From Nitrospira sp. (GTDB lineage Bacteria > Nitrospirota > Nitrospiria > Nitrospirales > Nitrospiraceae): 5,642 nucleotides of DNA. Position 1 is the first letter of the stretch, and each line of letters opens with the position of its first letter. The stretch lies in assembly GCA_029858925.1 (NCBI GenBank), contig JAOUEB010000107.1:1-5642 (forward strand), given 5' to 3'. Below are positions 1 through 5,642 of the stretch, in pieces. Below the pieces are notes generated by a model. The model had not been told where the DNA came from and searched no databases. It saw only the letters and a list, made by a program, of their open reading frames with translations. The translations under genes were made by a program, and so were the position numbers.

Positions 1-1
1 C

Positions 2-310
2 ATCGCCCCTCGGCGCTTCAATCCCAAGAAGGACGCGTGGCTGCCGGTTCTGCACACACAGCGAGGCATTCGCCACTATACCGCCCTGTTCTCAAACAGC
101 CCGTTAGCGCACCAACTCAAGAAGACACGGGACTGGGTCATTCTCTATTACGACGACGGCCATGCCGAGCACCAATGCACGGTGATGACAGGACGGAACG
201 CTCCCTTCGCAGGGAAACGCATCGTGCGAGGGAGAGAGGCCGACTGTGCGTCGTACTATCACCCCCATGAATCATGTGCGACTGTCAGGGATTCAGAGAG
301 TCAGACGTAA
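2..310 (+). CDS. C-terminal fragment of an unidentified protein (5' end outside window)
   Basis: An open frame runs from the first full codon at base 2 to TAA at 308-310, giving 102 residues with no internal stop; the start lies left of the window. The readable part looks like folded protein: aromatic-rich stretches such as WLPVLHTQRG, HYTALFSN and DWVILYYDDG, then GKRIVRGRE near the end. The last 15 or so residues are polar and may be a variable tail. From memory the pattern RFNP..WLPVLHT..G..HYTALFSN resembles the C-terminal part of hypothetical proteins annotated as helix-hairpin-helix/DNA-binding or PolX-like, but I cannot confirm this and assign no function. The frame is preferred over the overlapping +1 frame at 37-270, whose product is Arg/Pro-rich with no fold-like pattern. 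The following ATPase gene begins 16 nt after the stop, so the two may be co-transcribed. Confidence 0.65.
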   Translation: MAPRRFNPKKDAWLPVLHTQRGIRHYTALFSNSPLAHQLKKTRDWVILYYDDGHAEHQCTVMTGRNAPFAGKRIVRGREADCASYYHPHESCATVRDSESQT

Positions 311-312
311 TC

Positions 313-320
313 GAGAAAGG
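313..320 (+). promoter_or_regulatory. Ribosome binding site that decides the ATPase start
   Basis: GAGAAAGG at 313-320 lies 6 nt before the GTG at 327. The earlier in-frame candidates, GTG at 246 and ATG at 267, have no comparable purine-rich stretch at the right distance and lie inside the preceding coding frame, which stops at 310. This favours the 327 start. Confidence 0.55.
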
Positions 321-326
321 CGTTCC

Positions 327-2843
327 GTGGATGACAGACCGTATTGGGCGGTGCCGGCAGATGAACTCCTCGTTCGTCTGCAGACGAGATCTGACGGTCT
401 CCGTGCCGAGGAGGCGCAAGAACGTCAAGCATGCTATGCTTCCATCCGGCTCAAGTCTCGCCAAGACATCCGCCCTCTCCTGACCCTGCTCGCGCAATTT
501 CGCAGTCCGATTATCATCATTCTGCTGTTTGCGGCGATCGCGTCTTTGTTCCTTGCGGATCGCACCGATGCGCTCATCATTCTGACCATTATCCTGGTCA
601 GCGCGCTGCTGGGATTCTGGCAGGAGCACGGTGCGGCAAGAGCAGTTGCCGCATTGCTTTCTCTCGTTCGGGTCAAGACCGAGTGCTGGCGGGATGGGCA
701 TCTGGTCGAGGTCCCGCTTGATGAGATTGTACCGGGCGACGTCATTCACCTCTCCGCCGGCTCCAGCGTTCCCGGCGACGGGGTGCTGCTCGAATCCAAG
801 GACCTCTTCGTCGACGAGGCGACGTTGACCGGCGAAACCTATCCGGCCGAGAAATCGCCGTCGGTCATCTCCGCCACAACTCCCCTCAGCCAACGGACGA
901 ACAGCCTGTTCATGGGGACGCACATAGTGAGCGGGCATGCGAAGGCCGTCATCGTGCAGGTGGGGAGGGAAACGGAATTCGGCCGCATTGCCGCTCACGT
1001 GATGCTTCGTCCCCCTGAAACCGAATTTGAACGCGGCGTCCGGCGATTCGGATATTTATTGCTCGAGGTGACGCTCCTCCTCGTGTTCGCCATCTTTGCC
1101 GTCAACGTGTATCTGCAGCGGTCCGTGCTCGATTCCTTTCTGTTTTCCATGGCGCTCGCGGTAGGCCTCACCCCGCAGCTCCTGCCGGCGATCATCAGCG
1201 TCAATCTTTCGCATGGGGCGAAACGCATGGCCCAACAGAAGGTCATCGTCAAACGCCTCGCTTCTATTGAAAACTTCGGAAGCATGAACGTCCTCTGTTC
1301 GGATAAGACCGGCACGCTCACAGAAGGCACAATGCGGCTGCATGCGGCGCTCGATCTGGATGGCTTCCCCAGCGAACGCGTCCTCCTCCACGCCGTTCTC
1401 AACGCCACATACGAGACCGGCTTCATCAATCCGCTCGATGAGGCGCTTCGGACACAGTGCGTCTCCGACCTCACGAAATACCGGAAGCTGGACGAGGTGC
1501 CGTACGACTTCCTCCGCAAGCGGCTATCCATCCTCGTGGCCACACCCACGACCCACCTCCTGGTCGCCAAAGGCGCGGTCGATCCAATGTTGACCGTCTG
1601 TACGCGTGCAGAGTTGCCGGACGGCACGACGGTCTCTTTGGATGAACGACGCGAAAGGATCCGTCAGGAGTTTCAGGAGTTCAATCGACAGGGACTGCGG
1701 ACCCTCGGCCTCGCCTATCGCGACATGGGTGACATGGCACACATCGACAAGGGCCACGAAACAGATATGACGTTCCTCGGCCTCCTGGTCTTTGCCGATC
1801 CGGTCAAGCCGGGCATGACGGACACCATTGGAGCTCTTCGGCAACTTGGCGTCACACTGAAAATCATCACAGGGGATCACCGGCTCGTCGCTGCCCATGT
1901 CAGCCGTCAGGTTGGGATGGACCATCAGCGGCTCTTGACCGGACAGGATCTTCGTCGGATGACCGACGAAGCGCTGCTACAACAGGTCAACGACATCGAT
2001 GTGTTCGCGGAGGTGGAGCCGAATCAGAAGGACCGCATCATTCTCGCCTTGAAACATTCAGGAAACGTGGTGGGATATATCGGCGATGGAATCAACGATG
2101 CCCCCGCCCTCCATGCCGCCGACGTCGGCATCTCCGTGGACAGCGCCGTGGACGTGGCCAAAGACGCCGCCGATATCGTGCTGCTCGAAAAGAACCTGGC
2201 CGTCCTGACCCAAGGCGTTCGCGAAGGCCGGACGACGTTCGCGAATACCCTCAAGTATGTATTCATGGCTACCAGCGCCAACTTCGGCAACATGTTCAGC
2301 ATGGCTGGCGCCTCCTTGTTCCTGCCGTTTCTCCCCCTGCTCCCGAAACAGATTCTCCTAGCCAATCTGCTGACCGACATTCCGGAGATGACGATCGCCA
2401 CGGACCGTGTCGACCATGAACTGATCGATCGGCCCAAACGCTGGGACATCGCCTTCATCCGAAAGTTCATGCTGACGTTCGGTCTGGTCAGCTCGATCTT
2501 CGATTATCTGACTTTTGCCGCCTTGCTAGGGGTCGTGCATGCCACGCCGGAACAATTCCGGACCGGCTGGTTCGTGGAGTCCGTCATTTCCGCTTCAGCC
2601 ATTGTGTTGGTCATCCGAACTCGCCGGCCGTTTTTCACCAGCAAGCCAGGACGGCATCTCACCCTGGCCACCCTCGCCGTCGCGGCAGCGACTCTCCTCC
2701 TTCCCTACGTCCCTCTCGCTGCATCATTCGGATTGACGCCCATGCCCCCGCCATTTCTTTTCCTCTTGATCGCGATCCTGGCTGGCTATGTCCTGACCGC
2801 CGAGCTCGTGAAACGACGGTTTTATGCCGCCATGCGAGGCTGA
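327..2843 (+). CDS. mgtA: MgtA-like magnesium/cation-transporting P-type ATPase
   Basis: Integral membrane ATP-driven cation pump, most like the MgtA/MgtB (P-IIIB) group that imports Mg2+. From GTG 327 it is 838 residues, slightly shorter than enterobacterial MgtA (about 900) because the basic N-terminal extension is missing; the product opens with the typical YWAVPADELL motif. Visible in order: TM1-TM2, actuator TGE (168-170), TM3-TM4 with GLTPQLLP, phosphorylation site DKTGTLT (Asp326), NPLDEAL (368-374) and KGA (415-417) in the nucleotide-binding domain, TGDH (515-518), hinge GDGINDAP (586-593), then six C-terminal helices. TM5 carries TSANFGN (Asn652, Asn655) as in MgtA, and TM6 carries NLLTD (Asn680, Asp684). 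The TM4 position that is Glu in MgtA (PEMLP) is Gln284 here. ATG 267 or GTG 246 would add 20 or 27 residues but overlap the upstream gene. Substrate is inferred; Ca2+ or another divalent ion is possible. No long leader or riboswitch is visible. Confidence 0.93.
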   Translation: MDDRPYWAVPADELLVRLQTRSDGLRAEEAQERQACYASIRLKSRQDIRPLLTLLAQFRSPIIIILLFAAIASLFLADRTDALIILTIILVSALLGFWQEHGAARAVAALLSLVRVKTECWRDGHLVEVPLDEIVPGDVIHLSAGSSVPGDGVLLESKDLFVDEATLTGETYPAEKSPSVISATTPLSQRTNSLFMGTHIVSGHAKAVIVQVGRETEFGRIAAHVMLRPPETEFERGVRRFGYLLLEVTLLLVFAIFAVNVYLQRSVLDSFLFSMALAVGLTPQLLPAIISVNLSHGAKRMAQQKVIVKRLASIENFGSMNVLCSDKTGTLTEGTMRLHAALDLDGFPSERVLLHAVLNATYETGFINPLDEALRTQCVSDLTKYRKLDEVPYDFLRKRLSILVATPTTHLLVAKGAVDPMLTVCTRAELPDGTTVSLDERRERIRQEFQEFNRQGLRTLGLAYRDMGDMAHIDKGHETDMTFLGLLVFADPVKPGMTDTIGALRQLGVTLKIITGDHRLVAAHVSRQVGMDHQRLLTGQDLRRMTDEALLQQVNDIDVFAEVEPNQKDRIILALKHSGNVVGYIGDGINDAPALHAADVGISVDSAVDVAKDAADIVLLEKNLAVLTQGVREGRTTFANTLKYVFMATSANFGNMFSMAGASLFLPFLPLLPKQILLANLLTDIPEMTIATDRVDHELIDRPKRWDIAFIRKFMLTFGLVSSIFDYLTFAALLGVVHATPEQFRTGWFVESVISASAIVLVIRTRRPFFTSKPGRHLTLATLAVAAATLLLPYVPLAASFGLTPMPPPFLFLLIAILAGYVLTAELVKRRFYAAMRG

Positions 2844-2877
2844 TATCCCGACACGATCGAGTCTCTTGCTGGGATAT
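2843..2877. terminator. Possible stem-loop between convergent genes
   Basis: ATATCCC (2843-2849) pairs perfectly with GGGATAT (2871-2877) around a 21-nt loop. The loop holds a near-palindrome, GACaCGATCGaGTC (2850-2863). The hairpin starts on the last base of the ATPase stop codon, where a terminator is expected for the plus-strand gene. There is no clear T-run after it, only GTTTG, so it is not a canonical intrinsic terminator. Confidence 0.35.
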
Positions 2878-3013
2878 GTTTGATTGCACGCGCCTTGAAC
2901 GGAGCCATATCACCATCCCTAAGCGCCGCCGCAAGAGTTCGAGGTCAACTGCACTGAGATGACCCGACCGGCTATACGGCGTCCGATCAGGCTGGCTGAT
3001 ATGTTCGTGGCTC
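2878..3013. other. Convergent intergenic remainder
   Basis: This stretch separates the ends of the ATPase (+) and the exchanger (-). It contains a short hairpin, ATCAG (2986-2990) and CTGAT (2996-3000) with a 5-nt loop, lying 14 nt beyond the exchanger stop on the minus strand. No T-tract follows, so I do not call it a terminator. I see no coding signal, RNA gene or repeat. Confidence 0.4.
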
Positions 3014-4039
3014 CTACTGGAAGAGCAACCAGAGACCGAGGCAGTAGCCGAGGATGATCACGAAGCTATCCGGCTCGATCAGCATGTACCGCTTCTCGAC
3101 CCGGTAGATGATGCCCATCAACGCCGTGCTCATGAGCAGGATGCTCCACAACGCCGTCATGGCATGGGCATCCGAGACGGAGTTGAACAGAGGCCCGCCT
3201 TGATAAGCCACGTCCACGAAGAAAAACGCCGCCATATTGAAGGCGTTGCTGCCGAACAAATTCCCGACCGCCAAATCGAAGGCGCCGAGCCGCACAGCGG
3301 CGAACGCCGTGACCAGCTCTGGCAGCGACGTCGCAATCCCGACGAGCGAAGTGCCGATGAACGTGGCGGTGATTCCGGATTGTTCTGCGATCTTGTTCGC
3401 CGAACCGGCCAGGAACGGCGCCGCCACGAGCAACCCCAAGGCAGCGGCTGCAAATCCGATGGACGCGCGCCGGAGTCCGTCGCGTTTGCCCGGCTGCCTC
3501 GTCTCTTCTCCCGACTGCCCCTCCACCACGAGTTCATGTTCGCGCTGACGCCGCTTCGTGGTTTCTTGCCGGAACACGAGGCGCATGCCGAAAATATAAA
3601 AGAGCAGCAGCAACATGCTCCCAAGCCCGATTCCGCCATGCTTGACGTCCGACCCGAACAACACGAAAAATGCCGCCAGCCCCGTGAGAAAGACTGCCAA
3701 GCCGGCACTCAAGGCATGTTCGAACGCCGCCTCTTGCCAGACCCGCTTTTGCCGATGCATCAGGTCGATGATGCCCAAAATGAGCATGTTGGCCATGTTG
3801 CTGCCGAACAGATCGCCCGCGGCGAGATCGGGCGCATCCATCAGCGCGGCACTGACATCGGTGAAAATTTCCGGCAACGACGTGGCACCTGCCATCAGCA
3901 CGACACCGATCCAGAGACCGCCCAGGCCGGTCAAGTCCGCAATCTGATCGCCATAACGGGACAGTTTCGCCCCGGCATAGACGATGACCGCCGCGCTCAG
4001 CAAAAAGACCGCCCAGGAGATGAACATCGAGCCTACCAT
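3014..4039 (-). CDS. Sodium/calcium exchanger family (CaCA, YrbG-like) membrane protein
   Basis: Inner-membrane antiporter of the Ca2+:cation superfamily, expected to move Ca2+ against Na+ or H+. The 341 residues are slightly longer than typical YrbG (about 325) and contain the two inverted alpha repeats that define the family. Alpha-1 has GATSLPE (51-57) and GDLFGSNMAN (75-84). Alpha-2 has GIATSLPE (234-241) and GNLFGSNAFN (259-268). The acidic residues Glu57 and Glu241 match the central cation-binding glutamates of archaeal NCX. About ten hydrophobic segments flank a charged cytoplasmic loop (roughly 155-192, rich in Arg/Lys/Glu). Position 268 in alpha-2 is Asn where the archaeal Ca2+ exchanger has Asp, so ion preference is open. 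The ATG at 4039 follows a purine run (GAGAGAGGG) very closely; an in-frame ATG at 4027 would drop four residues. It converges with the ATPase and may be transcribed from its own promoter or from the cluster to its right. Confidence 0.92.
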   Translation of the reverse strand: MVGSMFISWAVFLLSAAVIVYAGAKLSRYGDQIADLTGLGGLWIGVVLMAGATSLPEIFTDVSAALMDAPDLAAGDLFGSNMANMLILGIIDLMHRQKRVWQEAAFEHALSAGLAVFLTGLAAFFVLFGSDVKHGGIGLGSMLLLLFYIFGMRLVFRQETTKRRQREHELVVEGQSGEETRQPGKRDGLRRASIGFAAAALGLLVAAPFLAGSANKIAEQSGITATFIGTSLVGIATSLPELVTAFAAVRLGAFDLAVGNLFGSNAFNMAAFFFVDVAYQGGPLFNSVSDAHAMTALWSILLMSTALMGIIYRVEKRYMLIEPDSFVIILGYCLGLWLLFQ

Positions 4040-4085
4040 GCCCTCTCTCGCCTCTCATCACGACACATTGTTCCAAACCGGTTCT

Positions 4086-4108
4086 CTCTCGCAGACTCCT
4101 CGCGAGAG
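4086..4108 (-). repeat. Perfect 7-bp hairpin in the exchanger leader
   Basis: CTCTCGC (4086-4092) and GCGAGAG (4102-4108) are perfect inverted repeats around a 9-nt loop. The hairpin lies about 47-69 nt upstream of the exchanger start codon and could form in its 5' leader. It might be a regulatory structure, a protein-binding site or chance; no known riboswitch is recognised. Confidence 0.35.
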
Positions 4109-4280
4109 CTGTTGCTCCTGCTCCAGCACCGCCATCGTCGGTCACGGTCCGGATGGTTTGCTCAGGCCGCGGTGCCTCTCATGGATGCCTACGACTACGA
4201 CGGCAGATGATTCTCCTATGGAGCGCCGTCGAGGCCATTGGTGCGTCCGGTCCCACACACCCACCGCCGATGTAAGGAGT

Positions 4281-4304
4281 TTGGCAGGCCCACTCTCCTG
4301 CCAA
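4281..4304 (-). terminator. 8-bp stem-loop just after the M50 remnant
   Basis: TTGGCAGG (4281-4288) pairs perfectly with CCTGCCAA (4297-4304) over an 8-nt loop. It lies 13 nt beyond the end of the M50 reading frame on the minus strand, where a transcription terminator would be expected. The downstream minus-strand sequence AAACTCCTTAC lacks a proper T-run, so it would be a weak or factor-assisted terminator. Confidence 0.45.
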
Positions 4305-4317
4305 GCCTTCTCTGTTG

Positions 4318-5074
4318 TCAGGCCGGCTTCGCCGACCGCCTCGGCTCCAACGGCTGCAATGTGCAGACCTGGAAGACCGTTTCCTGCGGGGAGTTGATCA
4401 GGAAGCAGCCGATCAACGCCATCCACAGTCCGCTGAGCCAGCTTCCCGTGACGAACCCTGCCCAGATCCAGGCCGCCATGATCCCATACCAGGCGAACTG
4501 CCCCGAGTCTGCCGCGACTCGCCTGGACTTCGAGAAGCTTCCTGTACAATGCCGGAGAATCGCCCGGAGTATACGGCCCCCGTCAAGCGGGAAGCCAGGG
4601 ACCTGGTTGCATATCGCAGGCATCAGGTTGATCGACACCAACCACCCCGCCAGCGCGGCCACATGCTCGACGCCACTTCCCGCCAACTACGAAAGGGCCT
4701 CGAATCCAGCGGCCAACACCAGCGCCGGCGATGGGTCTAGCAATCGCAATCTGAAACTCTGTCAGCGGACGACCCGGCTCCCGCCCGATCTGAGCGACGC
4801 CGCCAAAGACAAACAATGTAATCGAGCAGACCGGAACATGCTTCGCCAGCGCCACGAAACTGTGGGCCAATTCGTGGAGGAGAATCGAGACGAAGAACAA
4901 CAGGCTGGTGGCGATCCCCACGGCGTAGTGCTCGACCTGCGTCCAGTGAGGATGTTCCGACGCAAACCTCGCCGTCAGCGAAACCGTGATGAGCACAAAG
5001 ACGATGAACCACGAGTAATGGACACCCATATCGATCCCGCGGATAGTCGTCAGCTTCACGGATTGTCCGATCAT
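4318..5074 (-). pseudogene. M50 site-2-protease-like metalloprotease, frameshifted and interrupted
   Basis: Homologue of membrane-embedded zinc metalloproteases (S2P/SpoIVFB class, peptidase M50) that cut substrates within the bilayer. The N-terminal half starts at ATG 5074 with a good ribosome site and opens with the family-like GIDMGVHYSWFIVF. It has the zinc motif HELAH at residues 67-71 (codons 4876-4862), then LFVFGGVAQIGREP. Homology leaves this frame near 4720; the open frame runs on to 4583 as nonsense. The C-terminal half is in another frame (to 4318) and holds NQVPGFPLDGGR with the second zinc-ligand Asp near 4584. In that second frame LVLAAGFEALS precedes an amber TAG at 4687-4689, then LAGSG. 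One extra base near 4720 plus the TAG therefore split the gene. Residues that look off-consensus from memory include IARPIA (usually IAGP), MPAIC and NQVP (usually NLVP or NLLP). No CBS domains follow. Translation would give at best a truncated protein lacking the Asp ligand. Sequencing error is the alternative, but it must explain two lesions. Confidence 0.8.
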
Positions 5075-5080
5075 CGCTCA

Positions 5081-5087
5081 CCCCTCT
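5081..5087 (-). promoter_or_regulatory. Ribosome binding site of the M50 gene
   Basis: On the minus strand AGAGGGG (5087-5081) lies 6 nt before the ATG at 5074. This supports that start and shows that the initiation region of the broken gene is intact. Confidence 0.6.
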
Positions 5088-5108
5088 CATCAGTTATCGT
5101 GACACCGC

Positions 5109-5456
5109 TCAAACGGACGAATCATTTGCGCGGCACGGCCCCAGGATCGTCATGAGCACGACGCCGCGACGCGCCTCGCGACGCGCCACCCGTTGCGCGC
5201 CGCGACGCGGTGCGGTCGTCAGAGCCGGCAGGGGACGATGATGCCGGGCTTGAGGCGGTCGGGGCCCGGCTTGCTCGACCGGCACGACCTGCCTTCGCAC
5301 AAATACGGCCGGCGACACGACCTCCACCTTCTCGACAGCTCCCTCTTCTTCCACACCTTTCGCCCCTCGCGCCGCCCGCCTCAGCATCGGCACCACAACA
5401 TTCAGCGCAAGCATCAGGACGACCACCAGGAGAATTACGACCTGGTCAAGCGTCAC
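5109..5456 (-). CDS. Small single-pass membrane protein encoded after floA, function unknown
   Basis: Hypothetical protein of 115 residues starting with GTG at 5456 and ending at TGA (5111-5109). Residues about 5-24 form one strongly hydrophobic helix ([18 protein letters not shown]), followed by a basic MLRRAARG, an acidic patch ([12 protein letters not shown]), a Pro/Arg-rich linker and a C-terminal [15 protein letters not shown]. This suggests an anchored protein with a cytoplasmic tail, but topology is inferred. The start is well supported: GGGAGG at 5464-5469 lies 7 nt upstream, and the GTG overlaps the floA stop in a GTGA junction, implying translational coupling. I do not recognise a named family. 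I have a faint recollection that the C-terminal ILGPCRA motif occurs in other small proteins, which would argue that the frame is real to its end. The Arg-rich section near 5166-5209 is encoded by repeated GCGACGCG. The M50 gene follows 34 nt later on the same strand. Confidence 0.75.
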   Translation of the reverse strand: MTLDQVVILLVVVLMLALNVVVPMLRRAARGAKGVEEEGAVEKVEVVSPAVFVRRQVVPVEQAGPRPPQARHHRPLPALTTAPRRGAQRVARREARRGVVLMTILGPCRANDSSV

Positions 5457-5642
5457 GGCCGTTCCTCCCTTTTGGGACCGCCCGGCGTTTCCTCGTCCGT
5501 CCCCGCGATCGCGTCGCGCATGGAGGTGTCCGCTTGCACGTTCTTCATGCGGTAGTAATCCATGATGCCGAGGTTCCCTTGGCGAAATGCCTCCGCCATG
5601 GCCTTCGGCACTTCGGATTCAGCTTCCACTACCTTCGCGCGC
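5453..5642 (-). CDS. floA: FloA flotillin-like protein, C-terminal part (N-terminus outside window)
   Basis: The minus-strand frame from 5641 to TGA at 5455-5453 gives 62 residues beginning [20 protein letters not shown], followed by [20 protein letters not shown] and MRDAIAG. This is the conserved C-terminal segment of FloA (formerly YqfA/UPF0365), a bacterial flotillin that oligomerises in functional membrane microdomains and affects membrane fluidity and protein complexes there. The EAE-rich repeat before MAEAF is the end of the family's coiled-coil region. The final part, [15 protein letters not shown], is a variable charged tail. The SPFH/PHB domain and membrane segment lie beyond the right edge. 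It is the first visible gene of a leftward operon: its stop overlaps the next start by 4 nt. In many bacteria floA sits beside an NfeD-type gene; that would be expected to the right. Confidence 0.88.
   Translation of the reverse strand, partial: RAKVVEAESEVPKAMAEAFRQGNLGIMDYYRMKNVQADTSMRDAIAGTDEETPGGPKREERP
5464..5469 (-). promoter_or_regulatory. Shine-Dalgarno inside the end of floA
   Basis: On the minus strand GGGAGG (5469-5464) lies 7 nt before the GTG at 5456, within the last codons of floA. It fixes the start of the downstream small membrane protein and supports coupled translation. Confidence 0.6.

Larger units (their letters stand above)
4040..4317. other. Gap with two hairpins, no convincing gene
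   Basis: These 278 nt lie between the M50 remnant and the exchanger, both on the minus strand. The open frames that cross it give products with no recognisable motif. M50 proteases of this type often carry CBS domains after the membrane core; I looked for such remnants in the minus frames and saw none. The gap holds the two stem-loops listed separately. I see no clear -35/-10 pair for the exchanger, though a promoter here would be expected if the cluster is not one transcript. Confidence 0.5.

Noticed and set aside
582..601. Perfect 7-bp inverted repeat CTGACCA/TGGTCAG inside the ATPase gene
   Set aside because: It lies in the TM2 coding sequence with no regulatory context; a chance hairpin is the best explanation.
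285..1627. Two long minus-strand frames (237 and 210 codons) opposite the ATPase
   Set aside because: They lie antisense to the unmistakable P-type ATPase and show no domain pattern of their own.
3164..4210. A 348-codon open frame on the plus strand opposite the exchanger
   Set aside because: Its product is rich in His, Gln, Arg and Glu with no motif or hydrophobic pattern, and it mirrors the clear two-repeat exchanger on the minus strand. It is a shadow of GC-rich codon use.
4583..4725. Programmed ribosomal frameshift as an explanation for the split M50 gene
   Set aside because: No slippery heptamer or strong downstream structure is evident near 4720, and the TAG at 4687-4689 would still stop the shifted frame unless the shift came after it. 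Decay or error is simpler.
4238..5155. A 305-codon open frame on the plus strand opposite the M50 remnant
   Set aside because: No recognisable motif, polar and Arg/Pro/Asn-rich. The opposite strand carries HELAH and PLDGG, so the real gene is there.
5166..5209. Three copies of GCGACGCG suggesting a repeat array or binding-site cluster
   Set aside because: They encode the Arg/Ala-rich part of the 115-residue protein, spacing is irregular (12 and 24 nt) and the sequence is very GC-rich, so codon bias explains them. Not a CRISPR.

Overview
This window looks like ordinary chromosome from a GC-rich, Gram-negative-type bacterium. The mix of a FloA flotillin operon, an M50 protease and an MgtA-type ATPase would fit Nitrospirota or similar lineages, but that placement is a weak inference. 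There are no RNA genes, CRISPR arrays, insertion sequences or phage genes that I can see.

Layout, left to right. (1) Bases 2-310 (+) are the 3' end of a gene that starts before the window; I cannot name its family. (2) Bases 327-2843 (+) are a full-length MgtA-like (P-IIIB/P-II related) cation-transporting P-type ATPase with all catalytic motifs. It starts 16 nt after the previous stop, so it may be in the same operon. (3) Bases 2844-3013 are a convergent intergenic gap with hairpins. (4) Bases 3014-4039 (-) are a CaCA-family (YrbG-like) sodium/calcium exchanger with both alpha repeats. (5) Bases 4040-4317 are a 278-nt gap with two perfect hairpins and no convincing gene. (6) Bases 4318-5074 (-) are a broken M50 site-2-protease-like gene. 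Its two halves lie in different frames, there is an amber codon at the junction, and several residues look atypical for the family. (7) Bases 5109-5456 (-) are a small single-pass membrane protein of unknown function. (8) Bases 5453-5642 (-) are the C-terminus of FloA, which continues past the right edge.

Functionally the window has two themes. The left and centre hold divalent-cation transport: a P-type ATPase and a Ca2+/cation exchanger, converging on each other. The right holds a membrane-organisation/proteolysis cluster read leftwards: floA, then a translationally coupled small membrane protein (4-nt GTGA overlap), then an M50 protease 34 nt further on. The most notable points are the apparent inactivation of the M50 gene, the Glu-to-Gln change in the ATPase TM4 ion-binding motif, and the uncharacterised protein coupled to FloA. 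I found no convincing new multi-gene system.
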